The notes: generated from the letters alone by a model not told the origin. DNA of 64,000 bases from Rhodocollybia butyracea (GCA_015501585.1 JADNRY010000045.1:1-64000); one strand, 5' to 3'. Counted from the stretch's first letter, positions 47,835 to 59,640 are shown. Made by a program: numbers and translations.

Positions 47835-48605
47835 TGACAGCAGCTTTGTGCGTCGGCTGATTCAGACCTAGTATACTAGTTCACAAAGCATATGCTGTCG
47901 ATTTGGTCAAGAGTGACGTCTTCACCTTTTTCCTCCTAAAAATATTCAGCAAACCATTCGTTCACCTATCAGAGCGTATACACTATCGTGTCGATTTGAT
48001 TTTGTTGAACAATGTATGGACATTCACATGTTGCTGCTTCGAGTATATCACTTGTGTTCAAGCCTCTTTTGAGTTTCGATATATATATAAGTTATTGTTT
48101 ATGGACCAGAGAATTGTGAGGTTAAGGCCTCACACACAATTGTAACTTTGTTCAAAATCATGGTACAGATAACATTCAAGCCTTGGCCTATGATCCTAGG
48201 AGCAAGGGAAGCAGGGAAGTGAGCAGATATGTCTTACGGGAAGCTCGGCAAGAAGGTTGGAGTGGAGTGTTTTCTTTCAGCGTGACAGCGACCGAAGTGA
48301 GAATGCACTCATTCAAGCAGTGTGGATGAGACGAATGCATCGGAATTTAATGCAAAGATTCAAAGCTCAAGAATTATGTAAAAACTGATTCTTAAGAGAC
48401 ATAAGGCGAGGAAAGGAGGTGAAGGCAACCTCCGAAGCGCCTAGTCAAAGCTGATTATATGCGCATAAGTACTCGATATCCCAATGAGCGCTCAATTACC
48501 GCTGATCACTCACCTTGATGTATGTAGCCGGACAGTCCGAAGCAAGGGATACGATATCTAGGTGGTGAAATGTACGTATCGAAAGTTGAAAAATCAAAAA
48601 CTTTC
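47835..48605. other. Inter-unit spacer
   Basis: No gene. Matches 53049-53640 and 57885-58290 in part, showing it belongs to the amplified unit. Confidence 0.6.
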
Positions 48606-49219
48606 CAGGCTGGTTGTGACTTCAACTCCCTCCGGCTCAGCGACATTCCTTCCTCCGGTCCTGGAATGACCGTCGACCTCACCTGGTACTTACTGTTGTA
48701 ACGCAGGTATGTCCGGATACTTCCAAAGATCCAGATTCCAACATAACTTGGCACAATTTTGATACAGTTCGTCATCTCAAACAACGAGAGCACCGGTTCC
48801 CTGTCATCAAAGGCACCCGCCTCCCCTTGAAAGAAGGTTGCGGAGATCTCGTTAGTGGCCGGTGACTCTACCAGCAACACTGGTTTCAGAGTTGGCGATT
48901 TGAAAATAAATTCATCAGATAGCGGAAACCGATACTTTTGACCCACAAGGGTGGATTGGACGCTAGTATAGCTTCTGCCTTCAATACTGAAATGGTTCTG
49001 GTTCTTAGTCTCTGGGACGGCTACGCTGTGAACATGCTCTGGCTCGACAGTGACTTCCCCACTGACGGACCCGCGTCACCAGCTGCCCCTGGTGACACCC
49101 GTGGTGCTTGTCCTATCACATCTGGAGTTCCTGCTACCGTTGAGGCACAATCTCCCAACGCACAGGTCATTTTTTTCCAACGTCAGACTTGGTGGTATTG
49201 GTACTACCTTTAGCGCCTG
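48606..49219 (+). pseudogene. GH7 relic of unit 2, with a micro-inversion
   Basis: Corresponds to the last two exons of the intact GH7: AGCDFNSLRLSD, then [40 protein letters not shown] and SPNAQVIF. The first five exons are absent. About 124 bp (48804-48927), covering the [18 protein letters not shown] part, lie in reverse orientation compared with the intact gene and the unit 4 relic. No signal peptide or catalytic Glu region remains. Confidence 0.85.
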
Positions 49220-49993
49220 AATTTTGAATTGGAGCCTGGAGGCCAAGTCGAGAAAAACATGATACCCAGAATCGCAGATAGCCTTAACAAAATATAGCTG
49301 TGTTTCTGTACTTTCGTTGAGCGACTTATTGATCCCGACGCCTTCAGCCATTGCTCTCCTGTTCTTGGGCTGGTAAAAGAGATGTTCTGTCTCAATTATC
49401 GCTAGTCGTAGAGAAGTTGCGCACGCGCATGACCAATTACCCCTCAATTGAACGAAGTTTCTGGGTTTATCGGTACTACCAGTCACTGGCAAAGTACTGC
49501 CTCAAGTAGATTCGGCACGGGGCGCGCCAGCGCTTTTTTAATTTCTGATTTTATTTTTCCTCGTACTTCCAGAGGCTTGTGCTCACACGCCTTTTACGAC
49601 TCAGACCAGCTCCTCCTCATCTTGGCGGTTTAGGATTCTTCAGCACCTATTAGTGCATAGTAACAAAATTGACCTGCAGGTGACAATGGAGGAGGAACCC
49701 AAGCAAGAACGAGCATCAAACCATCATTACTATGTCACCTTTACAGTTTGTTGCAATGGTTTAATTTTTCCAAGTTCACGAACCAATGAGTCCTCCACAA
49801 CCTTGAAGCAATCTCGAAACAGTACTGTGCTGTTACCTGTGCCCACAGGATTGCTGATGCAGTTTGCCGATCTTTGTTTGACTGATTTAACTTGACTTAT
49901 CCCCTGCACGTCATTTCCCATAATCAGCGGACCATCAGGATTCAGAAAAGTTAACATCGACGTCCTTCTCGGAGCGCTTGTGGAGAGTAATGG

Positions 49994-49999
49994 TATAAG
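49994..49999 (+). promoter_or_regulatory. TATA-like core promoter of kinase 2
   Basis: TATAAG 76 bp before the ATG at 50070, in the same context as in unit 1. Confidence 0.45.
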
Positions 50000-50069
50000 T
50001 AAGAGAATTGTGAAGCTAAAAGCTGTGAACTTTCTCTACTTCGTTAATACTTATACTTTTCGTCCAACC

Positions 50070-53048
50070 ATGCCAGAACCAACCTCGTCAGAGCCTTCTT
50101 CGCCGCAGGATATACCCCATTACTCGCATCAATACGCAAGATCTGAGCCTTCGTTCCTGGGCGTGTCGGTCACTCCGCCTACCCCGTTTATAAATCTCGG
50201 GTGGGCCAGTACAAGCCTGTCACCGCCTGGTACCTCACTCAACCTCCATGCACTTTCTCGGACACCTTCCCTTGGTAGTGGTCGTGGTCGGAGCCCAGTT
50301 AAGGACAAAATGACCACAGCTTCTCAATCTTCTTCGAGGGAATCTAGTGCCGATTCTCATACTTCTACAGACACCAACCACTCCTGGCGCAAAATTTTCA
50401 ATCCTAGAGGATGGAGGTCAAGTGACTCAAGTCCCTCGAGGGAACATGTGCCTGTACCCAGAGAGAAATCAGATGCATATTTAAGGACGGGAATGGTACT
50501 GTGTTATCAAGCTTTCTACTTTCCCTTGCTGTGCTTACTCAAGGTTATAGCGTGTTCAAGATGCCTTAAAATCCATTGGCGAAGTAACCCGGCTTGGTCT
50601 CCAAGTCGTCGCTGATACGGGAGAGCTCATTCCCGTTCCAGGTCTTCGAATTATCGCGAGGTTGCTTACCGGGATCTGGGAGGCAGTAGACGACGTCGGG
50701 GTGTGTTACGACTCAACTATTTTCTTGGATACTCACTCACTTCGCCTAGTCTGACCGATTCGCATGTTTACGTCTGACTGGCCGCTGTGCAGACTTTCTT
50801 CTAGCGATAACGGAGGAGGTTCACGAGAGAGGAGATCAAGTCACCGCGGAACTACACAAACCTCTCGAGAAGCTTGAGAGGTAATGGTTACCCTTTTTAT
50901 GAGGGATTGATTACTGAGTTCAAGTTACTCGTGTTTATAGGGCCTTCCAATTGATCTGGGAATTGATGCAGGAAATCAGAGACCAGCCCTTCTGGAAACG
51001 GTTCCTCGACCGCGACGAGATTCATGCAGATATTGAAACGTGCCATGAGTCACTGAATGATTGTATGATTCTCTTCAATGTGAGCTGCCTCCTGTTGCTC
51101 ACCACCTAAAGACATTTATCTGTGTGGCATAGATATCCATTCTTACCCGCATTTTGGGCAATGTATCGGGGCCTTCAAACCAGCTAGTTGGCACACATCC
51201 AAGTATCCCCATACCTGATGACTCTCATGAGACTCATGAAGCTGAACTGCCCCCTGTCGATGACGACCCAGGTTTGAATCAGCTACTTCAGTTTTCACCT
51301 GCGGCGCTTCCCGCCGACGATTCAGCATTAACTGATGCCGATCGCCTTCAAGAACAACTGCGCTGTTTCCAAGAACGCCAAAACGAGCTGGACAAAGCAG
51401 CCGATATGAACGACCTCCGCCAACTTTTGTCTGCGGCACTGAATACAAATGATGACACCGATATGCAAAAGGTGCTGCAAGTTGCCTCGAAGGACATGCT
51501 GAAAGCGATTCGTACGTTGCTGGCAGTGTTGGAAGGACGAGATCCACATTGGAGACCTTCACCGAGCTCTGCGATGCGCTCGAAACAACTTCCTCATACC
51601 AGGGCGTTCACTTGGCCATTGAGTGGGAGAGAGGGGAACATACTGGATGGGGATCATATTGAGTCCGGTATTGCACGCTTGGTACAATGGGAGAACGAAA
51701 CCACACTTCCCAGTTGGATTGTTGAAAAGTAAGCTCTCTTGCGAAAATGTGGACTATCTTACGAGCCTTTTGTTCTTTGCGTAGGAGTGATGTTTCGTTC
51801 CAGGAGTTAATAGGCAAGGGGTTCTTTTCCAACGTTTACAAGGGCACTTGGAGACACAGGACCGTTGCTATTAAAGTTCTTGAGCAGTCTACCAAGCGTG
51901 AGGCCTTTCTTTCAGAGATTGATGTTTGGAAGTCTTTCAGACATCCTAACATCCTTCGGCTGTATGGGACAAGTGATCCATACAAAGATAATACATGGTT
52001 CCTTGTAAGCCCATATATGAGGAATGGATCGCTACCAGAGTATTTGAAAAGACTTGAATGGGATGGGAGTATGATAATGGGTTCATCTATGGTGTCGGAG
52101 GTGTACGGGGACAGTTCAATACCTGACTTGCTCAGGTTCATGCACGAGATTTCTCAGGCCATGGAGTACTTACACTCCATGCATGTTATTCATGGCGATC
52201 TTAAGGTAGACTTTTTTTTTCGTACCCTCCGTTTCATTCTGGTAACAGACTCTATGATTCGTAGGGGGCCAATGTTCTACTCGACAATGACCGCCGCTGT
52301 GTCCTTTCCGATTTCGGTCAGAGCAGACACCACGCCAAAATCTCGTACAAGGATCCCAAACATGCCCGTATGTCATTGATTGCGAATCCTCATACATAAC
52401 CAAACACGTATCATGTAGATGGCTTTCGCTGGCAGTCACCAGAGCTCATGTCAGGGCGTGGGTTCATCTCAAAGGAGAATGATGTTTATGCTTTCGCTAT
52501 TACATGCGTGGAGATCGTCACCATGGGCAGTCTTCCTTGGCCTACGAAGCCTGACGATGTTGTCAAGATCATTGTGCTGGGTAAGGCGATCAAATTTCAG
52601 CTTCAATTGTGTGCTAAGCTTTCTCGCTCCAGAGCAAAATGGCCGTCCGCCATTCCCATCGAAAATTGTGGACCGCTTAGGGGTTCTCTCGCTTCTTGAG
52701 AACTGCTGGCATGATGAGTTTGGGGAGCGTCCCACGTTCTCAAAAGTAGTCAAGGACCTTGAGACTTTGGTGACACGATTGGCATTCTATAGGCCAGAGT
52801 TGTCTCCAACTCCTCCTCCACAGTCATTGCCTTTGCCGAACTTGTACACCGCAGACCCACAGCAGATGGAAGGCACTGGGGATTCTGTCCTACTACCCCC
52901 AGCTTCAGAGGATTACACTTCGCCTAGCAGGAGTAATACTATACGCCCAGGTGTGTCTCAAACTCAAATTTGTCTTGCCTTGTCTTTTTTTGGTTCTTGG
53001 TCTGATGATTACTCTGCTCGTTTAGTGTCGGCCAGAATTAAACAGTGA
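50070..53048 (+). pseudogene. MLKL-like kinase, unit 2 (one nonsense codon)
   Basis: Same exon structure as unit 1. Its first exon is 50070-50495. The bundle (GLQVVADTGELIPVPGLRII, AITEEVHERGDQVTAELHKP), the linker and the kinase core (GKGFFSNVYKG, VAIK, HGDLKGANVLLDND, SDFGQS) are all readable. The lesion is TAA at about 52397-52399 in PHT*PNTYH, where unit 1 has AGA and unit 3 has AAA, between DFG and the activation-loop end. Translation would stop after DFG, leaving bundle, linker and N-lobe with the catalytic loop. The stop of the full frame is 53046-53048. Very close to unit 1 in the kinase exon, so the duplication is fairly recent. Confidence 0.85.
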
Positions 53049-53692
53049 TGACAGCAGCTTTGTGTGTTGGCTGGTTCGGACCTGGTATACCGGTCGCAAA
53101 GCTGTCGATTTTGGTCAAGAGTGACGTCTTCGTCTTTTTTCCCCTAAAAACATTCAGCAAATCATTCGTTCACCCATCAGAGTGTATACGCTATCTCGCA
53201 TGTTGTTGCTTCGAATATTATTCCTTTGAGTTTCGATATATATCTGGAAGTTATTGTTCATGGACCAGAGAATGGTGAGGTTAAGGGCTCACACACGATC
53301 GTAACTTTATTCACAATGGTACAGATAACATTCAAGCCTTGGCCAATGATCCTGAGCGCCGCAGGAGCAAGGAAAGCAGTAAAGTGAGGGCACAAACTAA
53401 GAAACCAGAACCGCCCGGTCAAAGCTGGTTACGCTAAGTATGCGTACATGATACTTGCTATGCCAGTGAGCAGACCCGCCAGTGAGCACTCAATTACAGC
53501 TAGTTCGATTGTTTACGCTCCTGATCACTCATCTTGATGTATGTAGTCGGACAGTCCAAAGCAAAGGCATATGATATCTAGGCGGTAAAATGTACGTAGG
53601 GCCTAAAGTTGAAAAATCAAAAACTTTTTAAAAATCGGCTTTCTAGCAGCTTCCTAGTACTTGACTGAATGCCATCACCATTATTGATTGAA

Positions 53693-54190
53693 CCCCGTCC
53701 ACTAAGAACGTTAACACTGGAACTGGGAACATGGGGACTTGCTGCACGATGGATACTCGTTTGCACTCACTGTCACAAGCTGAAGCCAAGATGAAGCCGA
53801 AGCTTACTCATCCTTTTGTTTAGATCTAGGAAGCCAACTCGATGGTGGCTCCCTTTACCGCTCATGCTTGCACTGTGACCAAGCAGACTGCTTGCACTGA
53901 CAGCACCTTGAAAGGCTGTCGTTCAGAACACTAACGAACGGATGCACACATTGACAGAACCACGATATATTCCAAGAGGCGAAGCTAGGCTTCAAGCGAC
54001 AGGTAGAACACAGTACGATCTTTATGCGGGTTATACGGCCGGGGATGGTGGGAATCGAAGTATATAAGTACGGACACTAGTGGCAGTGCGAGAGCACGTG
54101 TGAGTATGCGCCATACTTACACCTGCTCTCTTCCAAACACCACCCAAGGTGTTTGTGACCACAGGACTGGTTGTGACTGCAACTCTTTCT
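53693..54190 (+). pseudogene. GH7 relic of unit 3
   Basis: Contains exon-5-like sequence (STKNVNTGTGNMGTCC), exon-6-like [16 protein letters not shown] and, after ~205 bp of unrelated DNA (53911-54115), CSLPNTTQGVC and a GCD motif. In the catalytic CCTEMD the Glu codon is deleted (TGC TGC ACG ATG GAT), removing the nucleophile. Everything after the GCDFNS region is missing. Confidence 0.8.
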
Positions 54191-54855
54191 GTCAATTATC
54201 ACTAGTTGTAGAGAAGTTGTGCGTCCCTCAATTCAACGAAGTTTCTCCGTTTCTTCTCGATACTACCAGGTGCTTCAAGCCTTCAAATATTTGGCACAGG
54301 AGGCGCGCCAGCACCGACCTTCCGATTTTCTTCGTACTTCCAGCTGTGCTCGATACGTGCCTTGAACGTAAATACACCTTTTACCATCAGCTTCTCCTCA
54401 TCTTGGCATGTCGTCCAGATTAATCGCGTGGGTACCATGTTTTGCTTGGCCCCTCCAACACCCATTAGTACATAGTACTAGGCTGTACTAAGTAGTGCGA
54501 AAGCACAATTGAAGTGCAGGTGACAGTGGAGGAGGGACCCGAGCAAGAAATAAGCATCGATATCGAACTATCAAACCAGTTATGTATGTCGCCTTTATAT
54601 TCTGTTACAATGGTTCAATTGTTCCACACCCACGAACGAACCAATGACTCCTTACAACCCCGAAGCAATCTTGAAATAGGTTGCTCTTGTACCGTGCCGC
54701 TACCTGCGCCCACAGGGTCTGCTGTACTTTACTAGTGCAGTTCGCAGATCTTTGTTTGACTGACTTCACTAGACTTATCCTCCACACATCATTTCTCATC
54801 GCTGACACTACCATCAGAACTCAACATCGACGCCCTTTTCTCGGAGCGCCTGATG

Positions 54856-54861
54856 TATAAG
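54856..54861 (+). promoter_or_regulatory. TATA-like core promoter of kinase 3
   Basis: TATAAG 96 bp before the ATG at 54952; the extra ~20 bp comes from a short local duplication (CTTTTCGTCTAG / CTTTTCATCCAG). Confidence 0.4.
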
Positions 54862-54951
54862 AGAAGTGTCATTGAAGGTAAACGCTGTGAACTTTATCTG
54901 CTTCGTTAATACTTAGACTTTTCGTCTAGTTCTGGAACTTTTCATCCAGCC

Positions 54952-57884
54952 ATGTCAGAACTTGCCTCATCAATGCCTTCTCTGCCACAAGATACATCCC
55001 ATTACTCGCTTCATCACACAAGATCTGACTCTTTTCTAGCTTCGCCCCCAAGTGTGGAGGTTACTCCTCCTACCTCATTTAGAAGACTTAGTACAGGCTT
55101 GTCACCACCACTTGGTACCTCACTTAGCCTGGGGGGCATGCGCTAGGAAGCTCAATTAGTAGCAGTCGCGGTCGAAGTCAAGTTCATGACAGAATGCCAA
55201 CAGCTTCTCGGTCTTCTTCGCGGGAAGCTAGTGCCGATTCTCGTACTTCGACAGACACCAATCACTCCTGGCGCAAATTTTTCAGTCCTAGAGGATGGGG
55301 GTCAAGTCCCTCAAGGGAACATGTGCCTGTACCCAGAGAGCAATCGGATGCATATTTAGAGACGGGGATGGTACTGTGTTATCATGGTCTCTACTTTCCT
55401 TATGTTATGCTTACTCAGGTTTACAGCGTGTTCAATATGCCCTAGAATCCGTTAAGGATGTAATCCGGCTCGGTCTCCAAGTTGTCGCTGGTACAGGAGA
55501 GCTCATTCCCATTCCAGGCCTTCCAATTGTGGCCAGCTTGCTTACTGGGATCTGGGATGCAATAGATGCCGTCGGGGTGTGTTACGATTCACTGGCTGTT
55601 TTCTTGAATACTCAAAGTGCTCACTGCTCACTTCGCCTAGTCTAACCGATTCGCATGTTTACGTCTGACCGGTCGCTGTGCAGACTTTCTTCTAGCGATA
55701 ACGGAGGAGGTTCACGAAAGGGGAGGTCAGGTCACCGTAGAGCTACGTAAACCCCTCGAGAAGCTTGAAAGGTAATGGTTACCCTTTTTATGATTACTGG
55801 GTTACTCAGGTTTATAAGGGCCTTCCAATTGATCTTAGGCCTGATGCAGGAAATCAGAGACCAGCCCTTCTGGAAACGATTGCTCGGCCGTGATAAAATT
55901 CGCGCAGATATTGAAACGTGCCATAAGTCACTGAATGATTGTATGATTCTCTTTAGTGTGAGCTGCCCCTGTTGCTTGCCGCCTCAAGATATTTATCTGT
56001 GTGACATAGATATCCATTCTTACCCGCATTTTGGGTAATGTATCGGGGCCCTCAAACCAGCCAGTTGGAACAACTCCAAGCGTCCTCATGTCCAATGACT
56101 CCCAGACTCATGAAGCTGAATTGACTCCTGTCGATGACGACTCAGGCCTGAATCAGCTACTTCAGTTTTCATCTCCGGCGCCTTTCGCTGATGATTCAGC
56201 ATTGACTGATGCCGATCGTCTTCAAGAACGACTGCGCCATTTCCAAGAACGCCAAAACGAGTTGGACAAAGCAGCCGATATGAACGACCTCCGTCAACTT
56301 TTGTCTGCAGCACTGAATGCAAATAATGATGCCGATATGCAAAAAGCACTGCAAGTTGCCTCGAAGGATATGCTGAAAGCGATCCGTACGTTGCTGGCGG
56401 TGTTGGAAGGACGAGATCCACTTTGGAGAGCTCCATCAAGCTCTGCGATGCGTCCGATGAAACAGCTTCCTCATACCAGGGCATTCACTTGGCCACTGGA
56501 TGGGGAGCATATTAAGTCCGATATTTCACGCTTGGTCAAGCGACCTGAGAACGAAACGACACTTCCCAGTGGGACTGTTGAAAAGTAAGCTCTCTTGCGA
56601 AAATGTGTACTGTCTTACGAGCCTTTTGTTCTTTGTGTAGGGGTGATGTGTCATTCCAGGAGTTAATAGGTAGTGGGTTCTTCTCCAACGTTTATAAGGG
56701 CACTTGGATCGGACACAGAGCCGTTGCTATCAAAGTTCTCGATCGGTCTACCAAGCGTGAGACCTTTCTTTCAGAAATTGCTGTGTGGAAGTCTTTTAAC
56801 CATCCTAACATCCTTCGGTTGTATGGGACAAGTAATCCATGCAAAGATGATACATGGTTCTTTGTAAGCCCATATATGAGGAATGGATCGCTACCGGGGT
56901 ACTTGAAAAGACTCGAATGGGATGGGAGTATGATAATGAGTTTGTCTATGGTGTCGGAGGTATACGGGGACAGTTCAACTCGTGATTTGCTCAGGTTTAT
57001 GTTGGAGATCTCTCAGGCCATGGAGTACTTACACTCCATGAATGTAATTCATGGCGATCTCAAGGTAGAAGATTTTTTTTTGCTTTCATTCTGATAACAC
57101 ATTCTGCTATTTATAGGGGGCGAATGTTCTACTCGACAATGAACTCCGATGTGTGCTTGCCGATTTCGGTCACAGCAAACACCAGACAAAAATCTCGTAC
57201 ACGGATCCCAAACATGCTCGTATGTCATTGATTGTGAAACCTCGCACAAAACTAAACACATATCATGTAGATGGCTTTCGCTGGCAGTCACCGGAGCTCA
57301 TGTCAGGGCGCGCGCTCATCTCAAAGGAGAATGATGTTTATGCTTTTGCTATTACATGCGTGGAGATCGTCACTATGGGCAGTCTTCCTTGGCCTATGAC
57401 GCCTGACGATGTTGTCAAGACCATTGTGCTGGGTAAGCCGATCAAATATTCAGCTTCAAGTGTGCGCTTAGCTACTTGGTCCAGAGCAACATGGACGTCC
57501 ACCGTTTCCATCAAAAACGGTGGATCGCCTAGGGGTTCACTTGCTTCTTCAGGACTGTTGGAGAGATGACTTTGGGCAGCGTCCCGTATTCCCAAGAGTA
57601 GTCAAGGACCTTGAGACATTGGTCACGAAACAGATGACATTCTATCGGCCAGAGTTGTTTCTAACTCCTCCTCAGCTGTTACCCTTGCCGAACTTGTACA
57701 CCACAGACCCACAGCCGATGGAAGGCACTGGGGATTCTGTCCAATTACCTCCAGCTTCAGAGGATTCCACTTCGCTTAGCAGGGCTCATACTATACGCTC
57801 AGGTGTCTCAAATTTGTTTCATCCTGTCTTTTCCAGTGGTCTAACGATTACTCCCGTTTAGCGTCAGCCAGAATTACCGGATGA
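54952..57884 (+). pseudogene. MLKL-like kinase, unit 3 (frame shift in a G run)
   Basis: Same architecture as unit 1 and more diverged: bundle (GLQVVAGTGELIPIPGLPIV), linker (RLQERLRHFQERQNELDKAA), kinase (GSGFFSNVYKG, VAIK, HGDLKGANVLLDNE, ADFGHS, QSPELMSG). The last exon ends at TGA 57882-57884. The first exon is out of phase because a run of six G at 55131-55136 lacks one base (or has two too many) in the disordered head, giving a TAG at 55144. From that point to the end no stop was found, so an alternative start downstream could still give a protein with bundle and kinase. Confidence 0.83.
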
Positions 57885-58289
57885 TGGCAGCAAATAAATG
57901 TGCTTTGTGCGTTGGCTGATTTGGATTTAATATGCTACTAGTCACAAAGCATAGGCTGTCGATTTTGGTCCAGAATTCACCTTGGTTAAGACTTCACCTG
58001 CTGTTTCCTCCAAAAAAATATTCAACAAACTAATCGTTCACTATCAGAGCGTATACTCTATCGCGCGGACTTGATTTTGTTGAACGACGTATGGAAGTTC
58101 AAATGTTGTTGCTCCGAGTATGTATATTACCTGTGTTCAAGCCTCTTTCAAGTTTCGATATATACAAGAATCATTGTTCGTGTAAAGGTATATGATATGT
58201 AGGTGCTCGACTAAATGCGATATGCGATCACTTCAATAAAGTTTTTTTTTTGTTACATATCAAATTTATACCAAACCAGATACAAGGGA

Positions 58290-58690
58290 AGTTGTGACTA
58301 GTCTGGTTGTGACTCCAGCTCTTTCCGGCTCAGCCACATTTCTTTCTTCGGTTCTGGAATGACTGTCGACATCACCTGGCATTTACTGTCAAGTTTACTG
58401 TTGTAACGCAGGTATGTCCGGATACTTTCAAAGATCCAGATTCCAACATGACTTAGCACAATTTTAATACAGTTCGTCATGACTGATCTCAAACAACGAG
58501 GGCACCGGTTCCCAATCTGACGAATTTATGATCAAATCGCCAACTCTGAGACCAGTGTTGCTGGTAGAGTCACCAGCCACTAACGGGATCTCCGCAACCT
58601 TCTTTCAAGAGGAGGCGGGTGCCTTTGATGAAACCTATACTTTTGATTCCAAGGGTGGATTAGATGCTATGGCTTCTGCCTTGGTGAGGT
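58290..58690 (+). pseudogene. GH7 relic of unit 4, cut by a MITE
   Basis: Resembles exons 6-7: SSSFRLSHISFFGSGMTVDI, then a QF junction, [20 protein letters not shown] and AMASA, where it stops. A TIR element begins at 58697. The [18 protein letters not shown] part is in normal orientation here, unlike unit 2. Confidence 0.8.
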
Positions 58691-58696
58691 TAGGGA

Positions 58697-59139
58697 GGAC
58701 CCCTGAATATACCCCCGGAACTCCGTTGCCGGTTCGTATAATCGGAGGGCTTTCGGGACCTCACACTCAGTTGAGATGTTCGTATCAGAGGGTCCGCCGC
58801 AGGTGGAGCCAGTTGAAGTGTTCGTATAAAGGGTCGCCGGGTTTGGGCCGGGTTTAGGCCAGCTCCTCGAGCTCAATTTATGATCCCTATCCGGCCGGTC
58901 TTCGGATACTCATTTTCAATCATTTTTGGCCAGATAGCACCCATCTCGGGGACTAAAATGTCTGGAAAAACGTGTAAAATATACATACCAAGGCAAAATT
59001 AGGGCATCAAATATTAAGCGCCCGATGCCGGTTGAGAGTTCGCATGAAAATGGAGGCCCGGAGGCCAATTTTGTTCGTATAATCATGGCCGAAATCTGGG
59101 AAAATTTCAACTGAGTTCGAAGCGTATATTCAGGGGTCC
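58697..59139. mobile_element. 443-bp TIR element
   Basis: GGACCCCTGAATATAC at the left end is exactly inverted at the right end (GTATATTCAGGGGTCC). The inside is non-coding. Nearby GGTGAGG occurs on both sides but an exact target duplication could not be fixed. It joins the GH7 relic to a kinase 3' spacer, so a deletion between these may have accompanied or followed insertion. Confidence 0.6.
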
Positions 59140-59640
59140 TGGTGAGGGCCTCGCACGATTGTAACTTTATTTGCAATGACACAGATAAGGTTCAAGCCTT
59201 GGCTAATGATCCTGAGCCCTGTAAAGGAATGCATCAAAGTGAGCCTGTCTGACAGGAAGTCCAGCAGGGAGGTTCGAGTGGAGTATTTTCAGCGACCGAA
59301 GTAGAATGTGAGAGTGGATGAGACGAATGTATCAGAATTTGATGGAAAGACTGAACGCTCAAGAATCAGATTCCAAGAGACATAAGGTGATGAAAGGAGG
59401 CGAAGGCATAAACTAGGGAATCTCCCGAAGCGCCCGGTCAAAGCTGGTTATATGCGCATACTCGAGCCGATGAGCGCTCAATCACAGCTAGTTCAACTGC
59501 TTTTGCTCCTGATCACTCACCTTGATGTATGTGGTCGATAGCCCAAGGCAAGGGATATATCTAGGTGGCGAAATGTACGTACCGAAAGCTGAAAATCGAA
59601 AACTTTCCAAGAAGTCGGCTCCCCGGTGCATGACTAAATG
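59140..59640. repeat. Kinase 3' spacer copy at the array end
   Basis: Matches the downstream spacers of units 1 and 2 (ATTGTAACTTT, GTTCAAGCCTTGG, GATCCTGAG and the later ATCACTCACCTTGATGTATG also at 48504). No gene. It marks the right border of the amplified region. Confidence 0.7.

Larger units (their letters stand above)
43400..59640 (+). repeat. Tandem array of GH7-kinase units
   Basis: Kinase starts are at 44850, 50070 and 54952, giving spacings of 5220 and 4882 bp. Each kinase is preceded by GH7 sequence ending ~850-865 bp upstream in units 1 and 2, by the same spacer text and by the same TATAAG promoter. Downstream spacers also match (AAGCCTTGGCC near 48178, 53332 and 59190). A fourth GH7 relic at 58.3 kb and another kinase 3' spacer at 59.14-59.64 kb show at least one more, largely deleted unit. 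Confidence 0.9.
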
